Below, piece by piece: positions 31,051-41,999 of a stretch of DNA of 64,000 bases (within the stretch, counting starts at the first letter, position 1; every line of letters begins with the position of its first letter). The DNA comes from Apostichopus japonicus (Eukaryota; Echinodermata; Holothuroidea; Aspidochirotida; Stichopodidae). The notes beneath the pieces are model-generated. The model searched no databases and had not been told where the DNA came from. It saw nothing but the letters and a program-made list of their open reading frames with translations. Where the stretch lies: the NCBI RefSeq assembly GCF_037975245.1, contig NC_092577.1, positions 18,598,898-18,662,897 of the forward strand. The letters are read 5' to 3'. Position numbers and translations under genes: made by a program.

Positions 31051-34000
31051 TTTCCGTTTTCAAGAAGGTACTACCTCCATCGTCCGGTCAATGGTATAAA
31101 ACAAATTGAACAATGATTTTGGGCTTAATTCGGAGTTGTTCCAGCATTCTGGGTTGAATTAAAGTGACATTTGTAAGGTTGTTCTTGATCACCGGCATCA
31201 ACGTATCCTATCGTGGTTAATTGAATATGTACATGTGTATGCGCATTACCATAGTGTGTAGCCTAGGGTTATAGTTTTAAGTATTCTACAGTACAGTGTA
31301 TTCATATTACGGGATCTTTTGTTTATGAATGATGTTAGACATTGTTTACGAATACAATGTCGTTTTCCTTGAATTTTAGGGTAATGCTAGTACTGTAGTG
31401 ACCGAGCAGTAGGACCCTACAGTACAACTACACAATACTAGGCCTATGCTGGTAATTTTAAGTTTACTACTGACTTCTGCCACTGGTGGTTGTCAGCAAT
31501 GGCAATACCTTCATACCAGCCCAGCTACTAGTAGTATATTATAAGTACTAGTACATATAATAGTACTTGAAAATTAAAAAGCTTACCTTTAAAAAAAGGT
31601 ACTGCCTTGGTCGGCTCTGGTTAGTACTAAGTAGTTTTACCCTTGTGTGATTTAATCCGGTGTACCTAGATACATAGGTTGGTCGAGTCAGTGACAGGTG
31701 AACATTGGTTCTGCACTGAATTTTTGTACATTGTTCGCAACACATTTTGGTAGTATTCTTTTGTGTGTGAATTCATATTGCAGTTAATTTTTTTTTTTGG
31801 TTGTGCATGTGCCCATTTCACTTTGTTTCAAAGTTCTTCAACTTGTACTGTTGTATGTCTCTGTCATTTTCAGAGAGAAAATGCATTTACAAGTTCCACT
31901 ACAATGTTACGTAATATGGGCTTGTTGCAACTAATCTCTTCCTGTTGCATTTAACAGCAATGTGAAGTCATTCGTCATGTGACTTTATATATTGTCTCCT
32001 ATTATCCAATGTTCTGTTAATATTTATTTCTGTTTTCTTTTATTTTCAGGACTCTTTCTGCATCTGCGGGTTGGATTCTCCTATGTGGGCAGTTTGGATA
32101 TAGTACATGCATCGATATTCGAGACAATTGTAGCCTGCAATTATTTCAAGTTGCTTCCTTAATGTGTTTTTTTTTTTTTACATTATTAAGTTTCAACAAA
32201 TATGCATGTGTAAAATAAAAACCCCACCATATTATCTTCATTGTCATACATCATGTGGCAAATATTGATGCAATTGCATGTGGTTGTTTTTGTAGGTCCA
32301 GGTTGAAATAATGTTGCGGTGGAATGGAAAGTCAACTGTGCATCTTTTGTTCCTTGCAGAAAGTACACGAACCTAAGCATTCAATAAGGCTCAAGTTGAT
32401 TTTTGTGTTTATGCATATGTGACACCTACCTTTGATAATTCATTCTGTAGACACAATCTAATGGGTAAAAGTGACCTGTTCTTGTTGCTTTGTCACAGGG
32501 TGAAACATGACAAATTTCAAATAATGACAAGTCGTGGTACTCATCATGAATACTAATGAGGCCACAATTTCAAAGTTAATGTTTCAAAAATATAGTCCCA
32601 GCAATTGGTCTAACTGCATTGAGACATTGTGGTTGTTGGCCGATGACAGGTAAATGATAATATTTGGTATATTGATTATGTATATTAATGAGGGGATGTG
32701 GCTTAATACTAATTTGCAAAACTAGGATTGGGTGGTGGCCCATTAACCCTATACAGTAATATGGCATTTGTTCAGCAAGTTATAATTGATATTTTCATTA
32801 AAGCTTGTTTCAACAGACTACTAATCAAGTCATTTCCAGTCAAGAGTGTAAAGTAATGTGTTAGTTCACATACAATTTGATCCAAGTCAGATCAATTTGC
32901 TGGTCCTTGCAAAAACGCAAGTGGAGAAATTGTGGAAGTTTCGCTATCGCACAGGTTGTTACACTGTTACTTCACCTTGAATTTTCTCGTTACATATTCG
33001 CTGACACCTCATAAACATCTTAATGTGCTTGCTAAGAGCAGAAGTAAAATGCTAAAGTCACTTTTGTCAATCTCACTCACATTAACTTACCAAACAATTA
33101 TTTTGTCATGAGTGTTTGTTCACTGAGCATGAAACTTTACTTTGGCCGTACCAAAACATTTCATTGAAGACAGTCATCCAATTCTTTCAATTAAAATTTC
33201 ATTTCACCTTTCAACTTACATTTATGGAAAAGCGTCTTTATACTGTATCTGTTGTGTTGCTTTGAAGTGTTTCGAGTGATTTCTAAAGGTAGTCAGTATA
33301 GGCCCCAAATTATAGCACGCTATAATTGCTCGAAGTTTTCCAAAAGTACTTTCCTTGAGGTCTTTACTCTTGGAATTGTTCTCAGACATTTTGAGGAACA
33401 AACAAGGTGACTGAATGTCGCACCAGTGAGGAAAAATACAAATAGTTGAAGAATTTTGACAAAGGTGACCATACTTGAATATCTAGCATATTTGTGGCAA
33501 ACACAGCATGGTAACATTATTTTTTATGTGTTTCAAATCAATTTAAAATGGAGGTTTTCTAATGAGCAACTATCAAAAGTATAGTGTGTTCATTTATTAG
33601 ATGAACAACACCTTAGTACAAACTACTAAGTATTGCTTAACCTCTTCTCTAATTTAGAATGGTTTTTTTTTCAAATTTAACTAATTCTTTGAAGGTTTCT
33701 TTTAACATTTTTTTTAAGGCGATCAGTCTTTCAGGTTAAAGCAATTTTCATCCAATAAAAGACAAATTCCTTTACATTCTATTTGATTCTTTGTTTGTCA
33801 AAGGTGTCAGAAATTGGATCTTCTACCTTAATACCACATATCCATAAGACCAATAGTATTTACAGCTCCTTAAAGACAAACATGCTATTCTGCTCCTCTG
33901 TACCTTTAATTGCAGTCTCTTGCAAGAAAGTGATTACAGTTATGCAGTTGCACATATTTATCCATCACCATGCAAGTTATGCAACAGGCGGATACCTCCT

Positions 34001-35084
34001 GTGGGTGGGGGGGTGGGGATTGTTCCTATGAATATACTTTGACTTCACCTCTCATGGGATGCTAAGGAATATGCAGTGCAATGTTACTGTGATAAGGCTA
34101 AGCACATGCACAGAAATTAATTCGCGATAGTAACCACACCCCCACTCTTTGAATTGCATGCTCAAGGTTTCAGAAAGGGTGTGATGTAATATGCTACGCA
34201 CATTAGTTTTTCTGAGATCACCCACCACCTTCCCCAGCACACACCATCGTTGAAACGTGCAATTGAAACCGAACCAGGTGATTGAACATCGGCTGCTACG
34301 TAGTGCTTATGAATATCCCTACGAATTGTGGAAACGAGTTGAATGTAGAGCTGGATCATATGATGCTAACTTCTATACAAATTCAGTCATCACTGAATTT
34401 GTCTAACATCACTCGGTGCCGTGTGGACTGAATTTTGACTGGTTGTTTTCTAGCAACCTGAAATTTTACGAATGTTTTCATTTGTGGTATGGATTTATCC
34501 AAGCAAAAACCTATATAAACCTATTACATCTGCTGAAATCGATCGAAGTATGTACACTGGCTTCTGTGTTGTTGCATTCCAGCGCATACGCTGTGTTAAA
34601 TGTATAACCGTATCTAGGATGCTAACTTGTTAAAATTTCAAAGATGGCGGCCCAACATCATCACCCGCGAGCATTGGAGACATGTGAAATGAATTGTGAT
34701 CGGGCGTTTTCAAGCAGACTGATAATTTATTGATGTTTCTGTGTTTGGAATGAAATTATCTAACTGTTTGTGAACATTTGGCGTTTGTTCCGGTATTTTA
34801 AGTCTTTTATGAGACGATTTCATGATCGGTCGCTACGGCTTTTGCAGCCGTCACCTAAATATAACCTGTAATTAAGCGGATTTCCTGTGAGTATTTCTGT
34901 TCGAATTTATCGCTAGTGGTAAGTCAGAAACCTGTTTATCTTAGTTTCCAGGTTCAGTAGACATTTGCATGAGGTTTTAATGAAAACAACACATTTATTT
35001 CAACATTTATTTCTCGTCTCTCAGTGAACGAATACCGCCGAAATTCAAAATGTGTGACGTCACCAAAGCTTAATAAATTCCGGC
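31051..35084. other. Long non-coding stretch
   Basis: No supported frame, splice pair or transposon domain. AT-rich, with poly-T runs (31787, 32168, 33663, 33708). Two small items stand out: the palindromic word AATTATAGCACGCTATAATT at 33308-33327 and a YY1-like AAGATGGCGGC at about 34642-34652. It could be intron or plain intergenic DNA. Confidence 0.5.
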
Positions 35085-35190
35085 GAACCTTGGGTCTGCT
35101 TCCCAACTGCTTTGTATCATCGGCAAACTTCAAAACATTACTGTCAATTGTGACATAAGTGATCACTTACCAGACTTCTGTTTTATCAGC
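35085..35190 (-). pseudogene. LINE reverse-transcriptase scrap (F-A-D-D box)
   Basis: The minus strand encodes S-N-V-L-K-F-A-D-D-T-K-Q-L, the catalytic box of CR1/Jockey-group RTs, in a frame of only about 25 relevant residues. No other RT motif is adjacent. A short relic. Confidence 0.45.
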
Positions 35191-35782
35191 AATACTGTCA
35201 AAAACACATAAGTTAACACCAATGGTTAGACTATACAGGTGCGTATCCAGGGGGGGGGGGCGTTGGGGGCGCGCGCCCCCCGGGTAGGAAAAAGAGGAGA
35301 GAAAAAAAAGAGAAGAAAAAAGGAAAAAAGGGGGAAAAAGAGGAGGAAGGAAGGGAAAAGAAAATGAAGAAAGAGAGAAAAAGGAGAAAAGGAGGGAGTA
35401 AAAGAAAAACGCGAAGACATCGGGAAGAGAAAGAGGAACAGTGACATCATTACAGCGCTGAAGGGTAGCCAGTGACGGATCAATGATTTCGTAAATGTGT
35501 GACTCACCCTACCCCTTACACCGACAACTCCATTTTTTGACGTTTCCATTTTCCTCTCTCACTAATGATCTATATATATACTATATATGGTCTATCATAA
35601 CGCGTGTGTAGAATTGTGCTATGAAACCAACTGTGGCTGGTCTCGAACTCGACAGCGTCGTCGGGGAACATGACGATTTTTGGGATGGGGGCGACCGCCC
35701 GTCCCCCCCCCCCATTCAGCATTTTTTAAATGATATCGCTAAGTAATTTCAAAATAGAAAGTGCTTAGATGCAACTAACAAG

Positions 35783-35955
35783 GCCTGGGAAGTGTCATTT
35801 CCAGCGATCTGGGAGACATTTTTGGCCAAAATTTGCTTGTACGCTTCGCGCTAACAAATGGTCCTGGGTAGTGTCATTTCCAGCGATCTGGGAGGCATTT
35901 TCGGCCAAAATTTTCTTGTACGCTTCGCGCCAACCTATGGTGGCGCTACGCTTAG
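35783..35955 (+). repeat. Two tandem copies of an about 80-105-bp module
   Basis: CCTGGG.AGTGTCATTTCCAG followed by TTGTACGCTTCGCGC recurs at 35784 and 35863. The same module is at 36570-36670 and 37266-37376, and inverted at 20430-20610 and 21037-21140. It contains GCGCCAACC..GGTGGCGC, a small inverted repeat. Confidence 0.75.
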
Positions 35956-36356
35956 ATAATTTGCCTACAGGCTTCGCCCCTCCCATGACAAATTCGTCGC
36001 TACGCGCCTGTTTGAATTTGTAACGCAAACAGCAGATATCACATCATATCAGTGAGCATGAAAATGGCGTTCCAGGATGACAAGCCTCAAAACTGTCCGA
36101 CTTGCCTGAAAAAATAATCAAAAATTTTCGCGCGCGCTCAACGTGTTAATTTCAATATCATATAAGCAAGCCTCGGTTAATACATCGCATGCCATCATGT
36201 ACCGTACGTTCCGTTAAAATTGCGCAGTATACCGCGGGATGCTAATGTAAACAACGACATGTCTCATGTAGATGTATAAAAAGCATGGAGGTCCAATTAT
36301 GTCAAAACTCTCTTTTACATTAGTAATGGCGAATTAGGGGCTGCACCCCCGCCGCG

Positions 36357-36733
36357 CAGTGGCGGAGCGTCCATACGGTCATGGGGGCGGATGCCCCCCT
36401 GACGGACTCAAATGGACTGCTGGCGCCTTTTTCAGCTCTTTACCACTTTTTACTTATTCTAGATTATTGACTTTTTTATTGCGCTCTCATCTACTTATTG
36501 ACATTTGTCACATTTTGTTGGTGTAAGTTGGCGATGACACCTTATTCTTCGTTTATCTGCAAATTAGCCAGGCCCGGAAAGGGTCATTTCCGGCGATCTA
36601 GGGAGTATCTTTACTCAAAAATTTTCTGTACGCTACGCGCCAACCAGTGGTGGCGCTCCGCTTAGATAGTGTCGAAAGCGCCCCTACAGACCATTCTCGC
36701 CCCTCCTGACCAATACCCCTAGCTCCGCCACTG
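36357..36733. mobile_element. hAT-type MITE
   Basis: Perfect 12-bp terminal inverted repeats CAGTGGCGGAGC / GCTCCGCCACTG and an exact 8-bp target duplication CCGCCGCG (36349-36356 and 36734-36741). CAGTGGCG-type ends and an 8-bp duplication are hallmarks of the hAT superfamily. 377 bp, no coding capacity. Confidence 0.85.
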
Positions 36734-38009
36734 CCGCCGCGCCTCCTACGCCTATGTGTGTAGTGTTCGGTTTCGGAAATATCTGCTATTTTTTCATTTC
36801 CTTCAACCAAGTTTTATAATAGCCGTTATAAGAGGTTTTAATATTTGTACACCAATAAATGAACTGTGTCTGAAGTTTCGAAAATTTCTGACCAACATTC
36901 TGCATCACACTTCCCTCTACTCGTGCAATTTTGACCGGTCTGTTAGGGGTTGAAGGAAGTTTTTCTGTATTGGTTGTCCATAGATGAAATTTTGTACAAC
37001 ATTATGGGTATGTTTTCAAGTGAGTTTATTCACGAGAAATGTGAATTTTCAAATTCTGAACAAATATGGGGCTTAAAACCTTGAAAAATGGGGCTGACGG
37101 GTATTGTGGGCCGCGACGTAGAATCACCTACAAAAGCAAAGACCCACAGGAGATGCGATCAGGTAGAACATGATGTGTGCCGGGTTGACAATCTTCAAAA
37201 AGGTTATGGATGGAAAAAAAACTATTAGGAAATACTTGGTTCTCAGGCAAAAAGTGTACATCTGGTTGGTCATTTCAAGCCCGAGAAGTGCCGTTTCCGG
37301 TGATCTGGGGGGTATCAAAATAAGAAATTTTCTTCTACGCTGCGCGCCAACCGATGGTGGCGCTCCGCTTAGATAGTAATTCGCGCCCCCCGGGTTGGAA
37401 AATCCTGGATACGCGCCTGCTATACATCAATAGAAATTATTATTACTTTGTTCAGTTAGTTGAATCTACTGACTTTTCGTATATATATACTCTTAAAATG
37501 TTTACGATACCTATAATGCTTTTATTCTAAAACTTCGTACTTTACATGACGCCAGTTTTCCTAAAGTTCAACTGTCTAGAAAGGAGTTAAGGGATAAACC
37601 ATGGGTAACAGCGGGTCTTAAAAGGTCAATTTGTCAGAAAAATATTCTCTATCGTAAGTATATTGATCATCCGTCTCCTGAAAGACGTGTAAATCTTTCA
37701 AAGTATAGGTGCATCCTTAACAAATCTAGTATTAGATATGCTTCCTATTACAGAAGTATTCTTGATTCTAATAAATTCTCTCCTCGGAAAATATGGGCTA
37801 CACTAAACGAACTCCTCAATAGGAAAAGGAATAGTCTAGTTATTAATAACGTTGTCCACAACAATACATCGATTAGTGATGACGCTGGTATTGCCAACGC
37901 TTTTAACGACTACTTCATAAATGTAGGAAACAAAACCTGGAGCATATATCTACTACAACTCTGAAGCTATTGTCTTTCACCTGTTACCGTTCAAGAAATA
38001 CTCAAAGGG

Positions 38010-38255
38010 ATGAACTCTTTGAAAGATGGTAAATCTCCCGGTTTTGATGGAATCACTCCTAATGTCTTGAAATCAGTTTGTCATGTCATTGTCCCCATTT
38101 TGTCTTATATTTTTAATCTTGTGCTCTCCTCTGGTATCTACCCTGATGGCATTAAAGTAGCTAAGGTTGTCCCGATTTTTAAAAAGGCTGATCGCAAACT
38201 TCCTGAAAACTACCGCCCTATTAGCTTATTATCCAGTTTCAACAAATTACTTTAA
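38010..38255 (+). pseudogene. Jockey-type RT, N-terminal motifs
   Basis: An 81-residue open segment with G-K-S-P-G-F-D-G-I, I-F-N-L-V-L-S-S-G and V-V-P-I-F-K-K, ending at TAA after L-L-S-S-F-N-K-L-L. Homologous sequence continues in frame behind the stop (I-I-E-K-R-L), so the TAA is a nonsense lesion. Confidence 0.75.
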
Positions 38256-38366
38256 AGAATAATTGAAAAACGTCTACGTGAATATTGGGATAACAATGGT
38301 ATACTCTCTGATTTTCAGTTTGGCTTCAGGAAAGGTCATGTCTTTACCTAGATTTCAAGAAGGCGT

Positions 38367-38834
38367 TTGACGCCGTCGATCATAAAATTCTCCTTAAAAA
38401 GCTTTATGCATACGGCAGTCGTGGAAATGCATATGTTATGTCCAGCTACCTATCCAATAGAAGACTGTATGTATGTTAATGGTATTTTATCTGGCGTTCC
38501 TCAGGGGTCAGTGTTGGGACCATTGTTATTTGTTATTTATATTAACGATATTGGTAACATAATTTCTAACGATCATCTGAGGCTCTCTGCTGATGACACC
38601 AACGTGCTTGTCCATGACACAAATTGTGTAAACCTTCAGTCCAAGGCCAAATCGACTTTAGAAAAGTTAAGTATTGGTTTGACGCAAACGAAACTGACAC
38701 TACACCTTGGCAAAACCAACTACACGGTATTTCACTGTAGAGAGCATGATTTCCATCCATGCCCAGATTCTTTTACTCTTAATAATGTCAGATCTGTAGA
38801 ACAACTTGTGCCAAATACTTGGGATTCTGATTGA
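38367..38834 (+). pseudogene. Jockey-type RT, catalytic part
   Basis: The useful part begins at about 38470 (Y-V-N-G-I-L-S-G-V-P-Q-G-S) and includes Y-I-N-D-I and A-D-D-T at about 38590-38602, then K-L-T-L-H-L-G-K-T. The residues before 38470 are a wrong-frame reading of motif A. One indel near 38475 separates the two. Confidence 0.7.
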
Positions 38835-39321
38835 TGATAAACTGACCTACAAACCACACATGACCTTTGCAACAGCCTTATCAAGTACACAGGCATTTTC
38901 TATCGCCTTTGATGTTCACTTCTACTCACCGTCGCTGTACAGATTTACTATGCACTAGTCTACTGTAGGATATCCTATGGTGTGGAAACGTATTGTATGA
39001 CCAATATTTCCGTTGTAAAGCATTTACAAGTTCACGATCACGTTTAACTACTGGCGTTTCTGCTAAACAACTACTATTATAAAATATGGAATACCCTCCC
39101 AACGGGTATTAAAAATCATTTGCTTCATTTAAGTATAAACTAAAGAGTTATGTAAGTTTCATGTACCGATTTTTGTCTTGTTACATTGTTCTGCTATTTT
39201 CATTCATTTATTTAGGGTTACTAGCTTCGATAAACATTTTATATTTTTCTAGTATCCTGTATATAACATTACGGAACATTTTGTATGTCTATGTATATGC
39301 GAAGTATATTAACTGAATTAA

Positions 39322-39408
39322 ACTGCAGGTCGGTGGGCGTATGCTTTGTTTTGTTTTGTCTGTCTGTTTGTCAGTCAGAGTGGGATGGTTGGGTGACGTA
39401 AATAGCAC
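39322..39408 (+). mobile_element. Tx1 3'-tail with internal deletion
   Basis: CTGCAGGTCGGTGGGCGTATG to GGGTGACGTAAATAGCAC. The usual 45 bases between GGGATGGTT and GGGTCACG are missing. It abuts a P-like transposase relic. Confidence 0.7.
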
Positions 39409-39410
39409 CA

Positions 39411-39580
39411 CTGTTCCTAGAAGTTCATAAGATGCAGTGGATTCCGTCTTGAAAGCAATTGCCCATCTGATGATGACAGGATGCCATCGCATTTGCTTTT
39501 TGCTTTTAAGTATAAGGGCTTTCTTCTGCTTTGGGAAGAGCGGGAGAGCAAACCATGTAAAGAACTCTCAGCCAATAGCT
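39411..39580 (-). pseudogene. P/THAP9-like transposase fragment
   Basis: The minus strand encodes K-S-K-K-Q-M-R-W-H-P-V-I-I-R-W-A and A-S-Y-E-L-L, the well-conserved R-W-H-P-x-I-I-R-W block of P-element/THAP9-related transposase-like proteins common in aquatic invertebrates. Only about 50 residues remain, cut on the 3' side by the Tx1 tail at 39408. Upstream on the same strand (41311-41999) lies a second coding-like tract that may be the N-terminal part of the same protein. Confidence 0.6.
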
Positions 39581-40994
39581 TATTTCTCTGCGCATACATT
39601 ATCTTTCTTGGGCCAACTTTTCAACCTTACCCTTGAGCTGCTCCTTTGTCAGAAGGTCATTTCTGGTGTAGTGAAATGTATTTTGCGTTTTTTCGTATTG
39701 TTGTCTGTTATATAACATTTGGTAACTTTGTTTCACCATACCTCAAATGGTTAAGATTCAGCTGCATAATTATTTGCTCATGTTTAAACGAGTACCTTGC
39801 GTGATTGGCTTGTTGAACCCTCGTGATTACGTAACGAATTATGTTACGTAATAATTCCTTTTCAATGTCCTTTGATATATATTGGGCGCACACGGAAAAG
39901 GGACCACTGGCATTGGTTGCGTTTAGCCAGAACACATAATTTATATATTAAGATCTGAGATCCATGCGAAGCCAATGGAAAGTAATGCCACGTAAGCAGT
40001 TGGTAACAGTGGTTGCTGGAAGTTCTCGACATTAAAGGGCTAAAGAGGTATTTTGGTGTTTATATATTATAAGTTAAATGCTTTCTTCATGTGTATTTCA
40101 TGGTTCATGTTTGTGCAATAGTGAAATTTGTGTAGTTTTATTTATGTCAAAAAACAAATTATAAAAATGTTGTATTTAGTACTGTAAGTTTTCTATTTTT
40201 GTATTTTCGATAGCCAGGGAGTTATAAACGAGTGCGGAGCCAATAAATTGCGGTGACTTTACTATAGTTCGAAACCACCCGTCTTTTTTCGTCTTGCCAC
40301 GACCGGTACATCTGGTATACTTTGAAACTTTAGATGTTTCGATGAACAAAGTAAACTAAAGTATAAAAAGATCGACATACCTTTACATACTATGTTGTCT
40401 CACCGTTTGGATCGTGGCTTGTTGTTAACGTTGGAATCTGTCGTTTAGGCCGGCCTGTGTTGATGCAACCAGAATCTGTATATGCTCGAAGGCTAGGCTA
40501 TATACTAGATTACTAAAGATGACGCTATGGTGCTAAAAAAAATATACGGCTTTAGCGATCGAATAGCTTCCAGTAATAACATGGTATCTGATGTATCGCG
40601 TAAACACTGAACGAGTCTGTGGAGAATACTTTCTCCAGCCACTTTTTGAAGTATGGATGCTTACGCTACATCTAGATTATGATAAAATACAAGTCCTCGC
40701 TCGGCGCGATGGCTATAAGTAGGTAACGTGGACCTATGTTTAAGCGTTATTGGTTGAACCAACGGTAGGCTGAAGTGTTCTTCGAAGTTAGTCCTCGGCT
40801 AAAATCAACAGATAAAAATATGTGCTATGCGAAAGGGTCCTTAAAATCTGCAAAAATATGTTAAAATGCGAGTATCCTCGCGGTAGAGGACGTTCGCCAC
40901 AAAGCGCGAACCGGTTGCCACTCGCGTCGCTATTCGGTTGTGCCCACGCTTCCTCCAAACTTACTCCTGAAAATCAGGGACCTCCGGCCTGGAA

Positions 40995-41250
40995 GCGTTT
41001 TTTTTTTCCCAGGACGAACGTGGGTTTTAGGTTTTTCAGGAATTTACAAATTCGTTTGAAATCATAGTTAGGGTTTACAAACTGGGTTAGGGATCCAGTT
41101 TATATGAAAATGAAGGATTTTCGTTGATAATCTGGGGTCAAAACTAGGAAAAAAGATTCAGAACATGTTTTTGGAAAAGCGTCACATGTTTAGAATCCAC
41201 GGATATGATTGGCCGATGCCCACGTTCGTCCTGGGGGAAAAAAAATACGC
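40995..41250. mobile_element. Mutator-type MITE
   Basis: Inverted ends start GCGTTTTTTTTTTCCC and share the exact 17-base word CCCAGGACGAACGTGGG / CCCACGTTCGTCCTGGG. A perfect 9-bp duplication GGCCTGGAA flanks the unit (40986-40994, 41251-41259). Nine-base duplications point to MULE/Mutator. 256 bp, no coding. Confidence 0.75.
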
Positions 41251-41310
41251 GGCCTGGAAACTCGTCACGAAATGTTCAATTATGAAGGAGGGTGGACGAC
41301 ACTGAAATCA

Positions 41311-41999
41311 CTACAACACCATCTCAGGTTTATTCTTTAGTGCTGCACTATTTCCGCTTAAGTTGCACCTATATTCTTTGCAGACTTCACAAGTATCACT
41401 GCTGGCTTTCAAAGGAAGCAGAAGTTGGCAGTGCTTACGACGGATAGTGAGTTTGTGAACAACCCGACCTGATGCCTCATCAAAAACAAATTTGTCCACA
41501 TAAGAAATTGTCTCCCATTTTGCACTGTGAAGAGGCCTGTCATGAAATGCTTTGGAAAGCTCTTCAAACCCAACATTCCCCACGCAGATTTAACGGTTGA
41601 GCACCAAATCCAACACTACAGGTATGATTCCGTTTGTTCTTGGGAAGACATGTCTATTTCGCTTCCGAGAATAAAAACTTTCCACTCTCCACCTTCAAGA
41701 ACAATTCGCTTGAGTATAACGTTTCCTGTCTAGTATGGCAATACATTTCCCATCATCAAGCCAAGAGTAAAATCCTCTCTGTTGACACAAAGTAACAATG
41801 TCCTCCTTGCTTACATGATCATCCACTCCCTCTGTTGATTTAGAAATATTACAGTTTCATTGACTCTATGGATGCTGGCCAACATGGTCTTCTTCAATGA
41901 TTATTTTCAATGCATCAAAGATATTCTTCTCAATATCAAGCTTTGATCTCCAAGATGGGCGCATCATCCCTTCTCTTCTCGCCGCATAATGATGTTTAT
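41311..41999 (-). pseudogene. Coding-like tract, possibly N-terminal part of a P/THAP9-like protein
   Basis: The minus strand reads through several short open runs: D-H-V-S-K-E-D-I-V-T-L-C-Q-Q-R-G-F, then (41583-41311) C-V-G-N-V-G-F-E-E-L, T-I-R-R-K-H-C-Q-L-L-L and C-E-V-C-K-E-Y-R-C-N-L. The R-x-x-x-C-x-L-L...C-x-x-C-x-x-Y-R pattern resembles the zinc-like module found ahead of the R-W-H-P block in some marine-invertebrate transposase-like proteins; this link is inference. Stops and frame changes near 41705, 41600 and 41870 show decay. The 1.7 kb between it and 39580 contains the Mutator-type MITE. Confidence 0.35.

Larger units (their letters stand above)
35236..37419. mobile_element. TIR DNA element (non-autonomous) with 5-bp target duplication
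   Basis: Termini CAGGTGCGTATCCAGG and CCTGGATACGCGCCTG are inverted repeats with 15 of 16 positions matching, flanked by CTATA on both sides (35231-35235, 37420-37424). GC-rich CGCGCCCCCCGGGT blocks stand just inside both ends. There is no transposase frame; a purine-rich stretch fills 35290-35430. A second TIR element is nested at 36357-36733. Superfamily not assigned. Confidence 0.7.
37535..39240 (+). mobile_element. Jockey-group non-LTR retrotransposon, degenerate RT
   Basis: A plus-strand RT in pieces: K-P-W-V-T-A-G-L-K-R-S-I and K-Y-R-C-I-L-N-K upstream of the palm (37590-37720), D-G-K-S-P-G-F-D-G-I-T-P (38028-38060), Y-R-P-I-S-L-L-S, then after a gap L-D-F-K-K-A-F-D-A-V-D-H (38347-38385), G-V-P-Q-G-S-V-L-G-P-L-L-F, and the catalytic box L-S-A-D-D-T with Ser for the usual Phe. 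About 60 codons between G-F-R-K-G-H and L-D-F-K-K are deleted near 38340. 5' endonuclease absent. Clade is inference from the motif style. Confidence 0.75.

Noticed and set aside
34642-34652. Single YY1-like AAGATGGCGGC
   Set aside because: One short match without a nearby promoter or gene start is not enough.
35226-35549. 107-codon minus-strand frame rich in F, L and S
   Set aside because: It translates a purine-rich low-complexity stretch (AGAAAAAGG-type). The hydrophobic look comes from base composition, not from a membrane protein.
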